Positions 34,135-43,748 of a stretch of DNA of 64,000 nucleotides are shown piece after piece (positions within the stretch are counted from its first letter, which is position 1; each line of letters begins with the position of its first letter). The position numbers were made by a program, and so were the translations under genes. The notes beneath the pieces were generated by a model. The model had not been told where the DNA came from, did not search any database, and saw only the letters and a list, made by a program, of their open reading frames with translations. Source of the DNA: Diorhabda sublineata (Eukaryota > Arthropoda > Insecta > Coleoptera > Chrysomelidae); NCBI RefSeq assembly GCF_026230105.1, contig NC_079483.1, forward strand, positions 5,511,312 through 5,575,311, given 5' to 3'.

Positions 34135-34564
34135 CATGTGTTCAGTCAAATTCCTCGATAATTGAAATTTCTTTCAGAATATTTTATTATACGATTTTGT
34201 TCCAAAAAAGCACAGTTAAAATCAGTTTTGAGCAGGCAACTGATCTCTCTCACAGCAAACAGAAAAACAAATATATTATGACCTAGAATGTCATGTAACA
34301 AATCTTCAGTGCGCAACTCGAAAAAGCACCCCTGTGATATAATACAAATAAAAATAATAATAAACCAAGAGCCTCATAACAGAGAAATGCAAAAATATAA
34401 TAAAATAATAGCAATTCAGAGCTACAGCTGATAAAATAGCAACACGATCAATAAAAACTCAAAATCCAACGTATTTAAAATTATTTTGAGCTTAATATCT
34501 GCATTCTAAAAATCTGTCAATCAATACATCAAATCAAACATAGTGCTAGAAGTCTTCTTTAATG

Positions 34565-35060
34565 AGGGCCTTTAGGAGCTCTGCCGTTTTTTGCTTTATC
34601 GCTTCCATCGACTCAAAAATCTGGTCCCTTTCAAAGCAGATCTTTCTCTAACCTTTCAAGGTAATCTGAGCAGACTCGTTGACGCAAGAGCTTTTGGTCA
34701 GGAGTCAGATTTTTTGTCACCAACTTCGCATAGACTTTTGTCATGTGTAATTTCTCTTGTAAAATTTTTCTAATCGTTTACAGCCTCGGCAATCATTCGG
34801 ATGTTGATTCGACGATCTGCACGCACAATTTGGTTGATTTTGGTCACTGTTTCCGGAGTTGAAACAATCACAGGGCGACCTGGGCGCTGGTCATCTTCAG
34901 TGCTCTCTCGGTACTCACTAAAGCGCTTACATCACTCAAAAACACGCGCACGAGATAGAGTATTGTCCCCATAGGCCTCTTGCAACAATTTATAGCACTC
35001 AGTCGGAGTTTTTTCTTAATTTAACGAGAAATTCGAGATTGATTATGGTTCAGGTTCCAC
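34565..35060 (-). pseudogene. Second mariner relic: N-terminal half joined to C-terminal scrap
   Basis: Minus strand: NKTPTECYKLLQEAYGDNTL, RARVFE, KRFSEYRESTEDDQRPGRPV, STPETVTKINQIVRADRRIN, IRMIAEAV (paired helix-turn-helix region). Then come frameshifted LVTKNLTPDQKLLRQRVCS and SMEAIKQKTAELLKALIKED. The catalytic core is deleted. Its wording differs from the element at 33313-34134, so it is another subfamily; the two lie tail to tail, ~430 bp apart. Confidence 0.8.
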
Positions 35061-35064
35061 CTGA

Positions 35065-35540
35065 ATTCATGGTCAATCACATTTTATAAAATACATGTCG
35101 AAAACTGTATTGCATACTATGACAGGGTGAATGAATTATGACAGTACAGATTATTCACTTTGGAAAGCAACCATTCTACATAATCCACCAATAAGGAAGG
35201 AAGACAGGAGGTGGACATGAGATAAGATGTAAAATGCAAGTATATTTGCGAAACATTTAGAAAAAATTTGCTAGAAGATGAAACAGAAGACTTATAAACC
35301 AAAACAGGAAGATTCAATTGTTAGACCCACTTCTAGAAAAAAGTTTCTACGGAAATTACGACAAACATAAATCCTGGAGAAGCCCCTGAATGTTATCAAT
35401 TCGCCATGGAAGTACTGAGGCAACTTAAGCACAAAGCTATAGTCAAAATGGTTAAACATCCAAGCTGAGTTATATATAGAAAGTAACAAGGGTTATAATG
35501 GTACCTAACACAGGTAAACCTCCCAAGGAAGTTACATTTT
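35065..35540. other. No gene seen
   Basis: Intergenic sequence between two mariner relics. Overlapping minus-strand frames at 35117-35317 and 35292-35489 have no recognisable domain. Confidence 0.5.
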
Positions 35541-35790
35541 ACCTTTTTGAAGATAGTTGATGAACAAAATTCCATGATTATCCCAAAAAACTGTCGCCAT
35601 CACTTTTACAGCCGATGAAATTGTCTTTGCCTTGTTCGGAACAGGTTCGCCCTTTGTAGTCAACTGTCTTATAGTGATAAGCATAATATTTCACTCAGTA
35701 CATGGCAAATGCGTTCTTTGGACATGCCGATAACCTCTTCCATCTCTTTAACCTTAATCCCACGGTCATCCAGTACCATGAACTTGTTTG
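35541..35790 (-). pseudogene. Third mariner relic
   Basis: Minus strand: LDDRGIKVKEMEEVIGMSKE, RICHVLSEIL (helix-turn-helix region), then directly NKAKTISSAVKVMATVFWDN and HGILFINYLQKG. The stretch between the two, with the first catalytic Asp, is mostly deleted and the C-terminal half is absent. Confidence 0.78.
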
Positions 35791-35799
35791 ATGGTATTG

Positions 35800-37285
35800 T
35801 TGGTTGTCATAGCTTTTGGCTGAACCGACTTCGAATGCAGGAAGTCATTCAAGCTGATATATTCGAAATTATAGCCTCATCATCATTGTACAAACCAGTA
35901 TTATTGGTATTTAAGTAAGACAGTTCCTATGACTAGAGTTAAGCTTTCGGATTAAACAATTTACCAACCATCGCATGCTTGAAAAATGCTAATTAATCTT
36001 TGAATATCAAAAAAGACAGGCAACACCTCTAATTCCGTTCATAATAGCTTCGGAGAACTCTTCTGAACCCAGTTTTGTTCCCCTAACCTAACCTAACTTT
36101 ATAATTATTATCCGCGCAAACACGTATGACAGAGAATTCTGTCATCTTGAGTCTGTCTTGAACATTATTGGTATTTATTGGACGGTCGAAAGTAAAATAC
36201 TGTTCACACTATCACTGCATCTTCAGAAACATAAGATGGAACTTTGAAGATGATAATTTAGTTGTCGAAACGTGCGTTATACAGTGTAACGGTTCCAGAA
36301 ATTCCAATTTAGTTGGTCGAAGGTGGAGTTGAAATATTTAATCATCGTGAACATACAGGCAACCATGACTACTGAAGCTTGTTATTTGGGTTGTCTACCT
36401 CGCAGGAAAAAAATTAATATGCCAATATTTTAATGGAAATTGAACATACATTATTGATGTAATTCATCTCCTTGAGACTTCAGGAATAGCGGGAAGATTG
36501 AAGAAGATTCAACCTTTCGAGTGTATTAGATATCTAAGGATACTATGCAGTAAGAGACTTTAGTTATTGAAGATAGTTGTAAAATGCTGATTAATCTTAA
36601 GATCAGATTCTAATGATAGACCTTCAAAATGTACAGGATGGAACTTCTGTTATAATATTTGTCTCATAGATGTACTATAAGAAACTGTACGTTGTGTTCG
36701 AATTATTTTCCGTCCAATGGGTTATTTGTATCAACAAACTTTCTTCCCATAATAATATAGATATAACATGAGTTGCTAATCTACTTATTACGTGTTTTTG
36801 TGGTTATAATATAACGATATAATTGATAACCGTGACAAATTGCCCCAAATATAAGCGGAGACACGCGCCGGCACGCGTACCCACTAGATCACGTGTTGGT
36901 TGAAGATACGATTATAGAAAGTGTGATAATAATAGCATTACAGAAAATAACGAACGAAAAAATATTCATAATATTTGGATTAGTGTATTTTCAAAAGTGT
37001 TTTTAGAAATTATTCTTTATCGACGCATGTGAAATTTTAACTAATATTTTAAGGGTTGCATGCTTTCTATTGACTGTTTCCGACATGATATTATTATATA
37101 AAACGATAAAATAAATTTTGTTTATGAAATATGTAAACGAGAAACCCGATAACGTCATTGAGAAAATAAACGTTACAGAAATTGACAAAACAAAATGATT
37201 CAATCATTATCACTATACAAAACCCAAATATGCAAATGGAAAACCCGAATTATGCAAATAATTCAGTTAAAATATGTACAAAATT
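35800..37285. other. No gene seen; one MITE module and a TTAGG tract
   Basis: A CCTAACCTAACCTAA run lies at 36081-36098. The MITE module follows at about 36190-36320. The rest is AT-rich, including 36840-36900 with a short GC-rich patch of unknown nature. Confidence 0.5.
36190..36320 (+). mobile_element. Copy of the GATAACTTGGTTATCGAAAC MITE family
   Basis: TACTGTTCACACTATCACTG, then CTTTGAAGATGATAATTTAG, then TTGTCGAAACGTGCGTTATA and CAGTGTAACG. This is the layout of the 11.2-kb element in a diverged form. Confidence 0.55.
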
Positions 37286-37289
37286 ATCT

Positions 37290-37476
37290 CAGTTGAATGT
37301 ATCTGTCTGGGCAGCGCACGAAGCATTTTTCAAACAGAAACTTGTGCAATTGAAAAATGTTTTCAGTTCAATTTAGAGATGAAGCATCACAAACAGGAAA
37401 TCATCATTCTGTCCGATAGCCAAGCAGTTATTAGTGCTCTAAGCTCCAATATCATACAATCCAAACTAGTTTGGGA
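37290..37476 (+). pseudogene. RNase H domain fragment of an R1/I-type LINE
   Basis: Reads RSIFQTETCAIEKCFQFNLE, then KQEIIILSDSQAVISALSSN and IIQSKLVWE. This is the RNase H fold with the catalytic Glu in TETCAIE and the catalytic Asp in LSDSQA. Similarity stops abruptly at VWE, where the CGCGATTTTGTCGCG tandem array begins. A second, more complete copy of the same LINE family lies at 55.2-56.3 kb (MEIIILSDSQA). The upstream RT is not present. Confidence 0.75.
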
Positions 37477-38215
37477 GCCGGCTGATCATTTTCACCTTTT
37501 TTAGTTTTGCGGAACGACCATTTACGCGATTTTGTCGCGTCGACCGACATTTTAGGTGACTTTGTCGAGTCGGCTGACCTTTTTATCTTATTTAGTTTTG
37601 CGGATTGACATTTTAAGCGATTATATCGCGCGGACCAACGTTTTATCTTATTTCGTCACTTCAAACACATTCGGAACAGTCTAGAACACTTCAGAATATT
37701 CTATATCTTTGTAAATATGTTGGTAAATGCTTTGATACAACTAAGAATTAATGGAAATCAAATTTTACATCTTCCTATTAGAAATTTTGATGTTTTACGC
37801 GATTTTGTCGCGCTAACCGACGTTTTACGCGACTTTGTCGAGTCGTCTGACATTTTTACCTTATTTAGTTTTGCGGACCGACGATTTACGCGATTTTGTC
37901 GCGTCGGCTGACCTTTTTATCTTATTTAGTTTTGCGGATTGACGTTTTAAGCGATTATATCGCGCGTACCAACGTTTTATCCTATTTCGTCACTTCAAAC
38001 ACATTCGGAACAGTCTAGAACACTGGTAAGTTGGTAAATGCTTTGATACAACTAAGAATTAACGGAAATCAAATTTTACATCTTTCTATTAGAAATTTTG
38101 ACGTTTCACGCGATCATATCGCGTGGGACAACGTTTTACCAGATTTTATCAATTTTATCAAATTTCACAAGTTTCTTTTGATATTTTTAACATTTCACGC
38201 GATTTTCTCATGCCA
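37477..38215 (+). repeat. ~311-bp tandem repeat with inner CGCGATTTTGTCGCG palindromes
   Basis: TGGTAAATGCTTTGATACAA occurs at 37721 and 38032 (311 bp apart), and long stretches around it are nearly identical. Within units, a ~60-bp subunit (TTATCTTATTTAGTTTTGCG, a CGAC.TTTTA block, then CGCGATTTTGTCGCG) recurs. Nine versions of the 5-bp-arm palindrome occur at about 37526, 37560, 37616, 37797, 37827, 37887, 37949, 38107 and 38198. Conceptual proteins from it (37717-37911, 38031-38231) are repeat artefacts. Confidence 0.88.
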
Positions 38216-38269
38216 TTTTTATCTTATTTAGTATTGCGGATCTTGCTTTTCACTGTAATCCCCCAGGCT

Positions 38270-38890
38270 CTCATGGAATTAGTCAAAGTGGGATGTAGAA
38301 AGTGTACTTTCACGTTCATGTTGAATTCAAGATTTTTCTAACGACCTAACGTTGTTCCTACTAGGTTTTTGTACTCGAGATCTTTATTATTGCCCAGAAA
38401 ACAACTTCTCTAAAGATCATCCAAGTTAGTTTTTATTTCTGATTCACACTTTTTCCAAAATTTGCATCTTCCATCAAAATTCGGATTTGTGGACCCACGA
38501 AAATTCCCGACTTGATTTTGTTCTGAGGAAATTTGTCTGAAAGATACTTGAAGCAGGCGTTCTTTTTTTATAAAGCGGTCACAAATTCCTCCATAAATCC
38601 AAGCTTTATGGGCAGCGTTGGTAGCAGGAAATTTTGTCGTTTAGGCCTCAATTTTTGTTTCCAGTACTTGTCACGAGCTCTACTGTCCTATTCACATAAG
38701 AGGCATGGTATTATAGTATAACCCAGCTGTTGACCTGGCAGAAAGCATTCGTATAATGTACCTGGGGCTAAGAGATTTTTTACTTTCGGTTTTGACCCTA
38801 GAACTTCAGATTCCTCCTTCCTGCTTGGGTAAATAACTGTAGTTAATTGCGTCCTGGCCTCACTCCCAGATTTAGCGTCGCGGATTATTC
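38270..38890 (-). pseudogene. Decayed copy C of the GERFHQD / PSAIRPVPHG family (middle part)
   Basis: Minus strand blocks in order: VLGSKPKVKNLLAPGTLYEC, LPGQQLGYTIIPCLLCE, DSRARDKYWKQKLRPKRQNF, LLPTLPIKLGFMEEFVTAL, a frameshift, KYLSDKFPQNKIKSGIFVGP, QIRILMEDANFGKSV and MNVKVHFLHPTL. All match the central part of the family (LLGSRLKEKNLLAPGT, LLGQQGGYTKYPCFLC, SRARDKHW, LLPPLHIKLGLMKQFVKAL, KEGIFVGPQIR). Stops and at least two frameshifts. It covers a different part of the gene than copies A and B, with overlap only at KVHFLH. Confidence 0.72.
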
Positions 38891-38894
38891 ATGA

Positions 38895-39915
38895 TATAAT
38901 AGAATTGATTTTATGCGTTGTACTAATAAATTACTTCAGCATTACAAAGCACAAATTGATATTATGACTTCAGGAGCACAAAATAAATAAGAGCCGACAC
39001 AAATTTGTCTACAGCCTATGCAAACCGCCCAACAGGACTCAAGGTTGAGGGTTCAAAACTTATTTTGAATTTTATACTGGGAATACCAATACATTTTGTA
39101 TTTATAGTATAGTATTTATATATGTAATTTAAGAGCGGATTTATAAAATTGTTTTTATATTAAAACGCTTGCTATAGGTCTGAATCTTTCAAATGAGACC
39201 TATTTGGGGGTTATCCCGATATTTATTCTATTATTCATAAGGTGTAACCTTTTATTATATATTTTGTCACCTTATCATGTCCTGGTGCATTTTATATTCA
39301 TTCTAATATGTTTTCATTGTTAATTTTTATGTGGTGTTATTTTTCAAAATTTTTTTTTCAAATATCTATCTTGATAAGATTAAGAATACGAAAAAATCTT
39401 CAAGAATATTATTAACCTAACAGACTTTTTAGTATTTAATTGAATATTACCTTATCCATTTTGTCAAAGCTACTAGTTTATATATAGGGTGTTTTAATAA
39501 CGATTATTTCGTTGAATTAAATTTGTTAATTAATTAATAGAATTTGTCTTTTCGAATCCTCTAGTATTAACACCAGTACGCATACGAGGGTTGACGAACA
39601 AAATTATTGAGGTTCAAATCCGTCATAATCCTTAAGAGTTAGGGTGGATATTTGTATTGTATCGACCCTCAGAATTTTCAAATTGCGGAATGGATTTACA
39701 TTATATTAATGTGTGATTGGCACATTTCATTAATGATTCCAGTAAAACGATTCGTCCAGTATTACTATTATGGCATATTTGGGTAGATAATCGCATAAAT
39801 ACGTTTCACTATTCAACATGAGCCACACATTAAAGGAAAATAAGAATAATCCCCATAAAATGATACTATCTTATATCCTGAACCAGTGAACCTTCGAGTT
39901 CCTATGAATATTATT
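38895..39915. other. No gene seen
   Basis: AT-rich DNA. TATAGGGTGTTTTAATAACG at 39485 resembles a transposon end and may belong to the transposase scrap that follows. Confidence 0.5.
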
Positions 39916-39919
39916 ATGA

Positions 39920-40060
39920 TTTCAGCCAGATAGAGCGCCGCCCCATTACCAAATCAATGGGGTGAATAGGAAGGAGCGAATCGATAGAGTGGCCAGCACG
40001 ATCTCCTGATCTGACACCATTAGATTCATTTTCGATGGGAGTGTTGTGCAATAAACTAAA
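39920..40060 (+). pseudogene. DDE transposase C-terminal scrap
   Basis: Frameshifted text reading about QDRAPPHYQING, then RIDRVAST.S.PDLTPLDFF and MGVLCNKL. This resembles FQQDGAPPHY...RGGPVEWPARSPDLTPLDFFLWGYLKN of an insect Tc1/mariner-grade family. The same family is seen at 5254-5410. Confidence 0.5.
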
Positions 40061-40134
40061 TCTCCCAATTCACATGACTTAAGAAAACGAATCACGCCTG
40101 CGATTAGATCAATCACGTGTTTACAGCTGATTTG

Positions 40135-40425
40135 TTAATCCTACTCCTTATAGAAAGTCCAGTCTATTTTATACCCTTCCAGGTGTAGTTCTCTGGAATT
40201 CTGTAGTGTTTCACACGTCCAAAGAATGTGGATAGAGGTTTCGTCCTTTATGTAACAAAATCTGCACGTCGCATTACCTGCTGAGTCTATTGAGATGTTT
40301 ATTGAAGCGACAGTGCTCCGATAGATTTTCTTGACCCAGATCTTCTCTGGTTATAGCTTCCCAGAAGAGTCTCCGTCCCTGTAGGTTTTCCCAATCATTG
40401 GTTTTGGTCGTATTTACCTTCTAGA
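40135..40425 (-). pseudogene. 3' end of an R1/I-type LINE
   Basis: Minus strand: WEAITREDLGQENLSEHCRF, NKHLNRLS, NATCRFCYIKDETSIHILWT and CETLQNSRELHLEGY. This is the C-terminal CCHC-like knuckle (C..C...H....C) that follows RNase H in these LINEs. The matching region of the 55-56 kb copy reads GQCRLNGYPKTLDLADNAAC. Confidence 0.65.
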
Positions 40426-40429
40426 TGTT

Positions 40430-41104
40430 CAAACGTTAGAAAATATTTCTATACCACATTAGGATGTTTCCAAGACGTTCGCGGCGAGCAGTTTGAACAT
40501 CTCCTATATTAACAATAATGTTTTTTTATCTTAGGATATTTTTTCTGTGAAATGAACATTTTTTTTTGTTTATTGAAGTAGAAACGTTGACGATTGGATA
40601 GACATAATCGTAAATTAATGCAGTGTGTTCTAAAAATGGATGCCGTTACTGAAATTTGTCCCCAAACAAAACAAAACTTATTATGTTGTATTATTTTATA
40701 AGCTCCATTCAAAACTAAAACAAATATTTGAATATTTTTGAGGTTTAAAAGCTTAAAGCATGTAACAAGCGTTAAAAGTAGCTTTAATAATAACCGCTAC
40801 AAGTATAAGGATATATCAGGACCGTTTCAAGGTATATAGTATTGAAAAAATTTAAATAAAATCGAAATTGCAATGAAAATTTTGTTAAAGAATGTGTTCT
40901 AATGGATTTTTTCTTCACTTTACCAGAATGTGTAAATGAGGCTGGTTGTTGTTCATTTGTGTGAATGCTGAATGTTGATTGGGATACACATTTTTGTACA
41001 AGTGCCATAAAAGGTGAAAAATTGTTGTTTACGTGAAAGCGTGTTAAAAATATTTACGAAATCAGATAAAATAATAATAATAATTTTGGGAATCGAGAAT
41101 TTTT
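40430..41104. other. No gene seen
   Basis: AT-rich. Minus-strand frames at 40509-40712 and 40784-41008 lack any recognisable domain. Confidence 0.5.
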
Positions 41105-42245
41105 ATTATGAATATTCAAAAATGTGACGTTAGAGAGCTTCGGAACATATTATTAGAATTTCCAGTACCATCACAACTATTAAAAACCTGAAGTTCAATA
41201 CGAGGGTTGTTACTTAAGTTTTAAAATACAAAAATCATGTTATTTGAACGCATCAACTGCTTCCTCAGGTATAGAAAAACGTTGATTTTTGATCTACGGG
41301 AATAAGAAGAGATCAGTGGGTGCTAAATAAGGACTATACGGCGGATGACCCGTCAATTCGATGTTTTGAGAGCTCGCTTGTTGTGGAGGAGATTGATTTG
41401 TCTTTTGCGATTGGTTCCTTCGATTTTTTCGAATACTTTTGGTAAACAAATACTAGTGTACCATTTAGAATTGATTGTTCTACGTTGATCCTATGGAACG
41501 GTAGCGAAATGTGTATTTGCTTCGAAAGGCTTCGTGGGCGAACAATTTTTGTTGGATTTGAAAGACCCATACAGTGAATTGATCAGTTTTGGATTCGTAG
41601 CCGTAATTTGTCGACTGTCACGATTTTAAAGACGTTTTTTGAAGCACCGCGATGGAATTTTTTCATTCATTTCTTTGCACCAATCGACACGAGTTTTTTC
41701 TTGAAGACCGATCACAACTGAATTCGAAAAACAAGCGTTACACGGTAAAGCGGAATAGTTCTTTGTCGCCAAAAATTGAAGCGAGTTGATCGGCTCACTG
41801 GTGTGGATTTAATCCACGTCATAGAAAATCATCGTACAAAAATTTTCGTGATTTAATTCTAGAATGAATGCATCTGTGAATTACTGCAATAGCACTCGTA
41901 TGACAACACGTACTTAGTACGTTTCCCATTAAAAATGTCAAATTTTATGTCACATTTGACATATCCAAATCAGTGTTGCCATATTTCTCTATAACTTAAG
42001 TAACAACCCTGATATTGGATGATGACGTTCCAAAATTTTCGTTGTTCGAGGTTGGTAGAATTTTTTCCACAATGGCATTCCTAGAGGCAATGGAATGATC
42101 AACATATCTTTCAGCTACTGTCGTAGATTTCCGTCCACCATGTTTTTTTATTCCCGTAATATTTGCTCCTGATTATGCTGGTATAGTAACTGAGGATCTA
42201 CAAAAACAGTGTCTTCTATATTTATGGAAATAAACAAACAGCAAG
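41105..42245 (-). pseudogene. Crypton-like tyrosine recombinase C-terminus, split by a mariner
   Basis: Minus strand from 42245: RRHCFCRSSVTIPA, stop, SGANITGIKKHGGRKSTTVA, ERYVDHSIASRN and NENFGTSSSNI up to 42015. This matches the end of Crypton-like recombinases (GHCFRRSSATLLADSGANITTLKRHGGWKSSTVAE.Y): the H-x-x-R box is damaged (HCFC) and the nucleophilic Tyr in AERYV is kept. Removing the mariner at 41201-42012 and one TA lets the frame continue (NIELQVFNSCDGTG...) to a stop near 41105, supporting insertion into an open frame. It is a tail fragment only; a related N-terminal piece is on the other strand at 45.8 kb. Confidence 0.72.
41201..42012 (-). mobile_element. mariner relic, TA-flanked, with intact inverted ends
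   Basis: The ends share AGGGTTGTTACTTAAGTT (41203-41220; inverse 41993-42010) with TA at 41199-41200 and 42013-42014. Minus-strand transposase text, frameshifted: MIFYDV, EKTRVDWCKEMNEK, PTKPFEANTHFATVP, DQRRTINSKWYTSICLPKVF, EKIEGTNRKR, then NIELTGHPPYSPYLAPTDLF and RFSIPEEAVDAFK. In the last catalytic block the usual SPDLAPND reads SPYLAPTD, so a key Asp is lost. 812 bp, internally deleted. A close relative lies at 60045-60665. Confidence 0.88.
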
Positions 42246-42249
42246 AACG

Positions 42250-42736
42250 ACTGACTTTCGTTTATGTATTTGGATGTTTTACGACCAATAATATATTTTT
42301 TATTTCGATATTTTATAGTAATTCAAATAATTCGAAAATAGTTGCAATCTTAACCATCAAATATTTCTGTTGATGTTGATGAGCCCCAAATGTTTGATTT
42401 TTATTGTGAGTATGTCACGATTTACGTGACGCCGCAATCTGACAATGAATTTAGCTTAATTAGGACAAAATGAGAAATAACATTTTTCGATATGTCGATT
42501 CGTTTTCGTGATATCGATACTTGAAGTCATAACCAAACGTTAGTTCAAGATTCGCTTTATAGTACAGATGGCGTTAAATACTTTGTCGGTTTCAATTCAA
42601 CACGAGTCTTGTAATTTAATAAACAAACGTTTTTTTTATCAATTTTTACATAATTTACGGGATGTCTCAAGACGAGTTAAAACTATCTGTATATGGCAAA
42701 ATACTTAGAGTAAAATCATGAAAATTTTTACGTTTG
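42250..42736. other. No gene seen
   Basis: AT-rich intergenic sequence between the recombinase fragment and the large inverted repeat. Confidence 0.5.
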
Positions 42737-43748
42737 GGTTTTCGGATACGATCTTTTTAACTAAATTATTTTAAAAAATGGCCGACTTCCGACTCTACCG
42801 GAAGTCAACTTTAACTTTGTTATTTTAAATGGAACATCCTGTATATTAATACAATTTGAAATCAACGTAAAATTATAGTATACTTTGAGTTATTAATTTT
42901 TTTGTAAAAAATTTGATCGTTGCAGACCCTTATAAATTATTTTTTTACGAAAATACTCTTAAAGATATAGAAATGGTTTTTATTCGGTTTTATCAAGGTC
43001 AGACATATTTGAATCTATGCTGAAAAGTTTTTCATTTTCTACAGGGTGTATATAAAAAGTGTTCAAAGTGTCACTTCATAAATATGAAATTTCTTTATTT
43101 TTTCAAGTAGAACTACCCTGTTTCTTTTATTTAAATGCACTCAGTGGTGAAAAATAAGGCAAACTCATGTATACTGAAGAAAAATACTTTTTTATTTCTT
43201 AGTGCTTGTATCAACGGGTCAAAATAAAATTTAGACTACACCTGCATCTCTAAAAATATACAGAAAACATTCAATATCTGGATAACGGTAAGGTTTCGGT
43301 ATAGGAAAGTATACACGAATTTACCTTATTTTTTACCCCTGAATGCATTAAAATAGAAAAAACTGGGTGTTTCTATTTAAAAAAATGAAGAAATTTGATA
43401 CTTATGAAGTTAAACTTTAAACACTTTCTATAGATACCCTGTATAAAATTAAAAATTTTTTAAACGTATATCCAAATACGTCTGATTTTGCTAAAAGCAA
43501 CCGAACAAAAACCATTTTCATATTTTTAAGGGTATTCTTGTAAAAAATATAATTTGTAAGGGTCTGCAACTGTCAAATTTTTTACAAAAAAATTGATAAC
43601 TCAAAAAGTATGCATTTTACAAAAAAGTTTTTAGACGAAAGTATACTAAAATATTACGCAGATTTCAAAAGTGTATTAATATACAAAAATAACAAAGTTA
43701 CAGTCGACTTTGAAAATATTTTAGTTAAAAAGATTGTATCCGAAAACT
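42737..43748. repeat. Large imperfect inverted repeat (~440-bp arms, 133-bp loop)
   Basis: The left arm 42737-43175 and the reverse complement of 43309-43748 align throughout: TTCGGATAC.ATCTTTTTAA, TTTTTTGTAAAAAATTTGA, GTTGCAGACCCTTA, TACAGGGT.T.TA, AGTGTT.AAAGT and GTGTATACT. Identity is roughly 75-80% by eye, with a ~30-bp insertion in the left arm (a CCGACTTCCG...CGGAAGTC palindrome near 42780). Internal CAGGGTGTATATAAAAAGTG ends suggest two facing copies of one repeat. A plus-strand open frame at 43610-43897 falls in the right arm and has no domain. Confidence 0.85.

Noticed and set aside
37717..38231. Two similar small proteins (MLVNALIQLRINGNQ and MVNALIQLRINGNQ)
   Set aside because: They are translations of successive units of the 311-bp tandem repeat.
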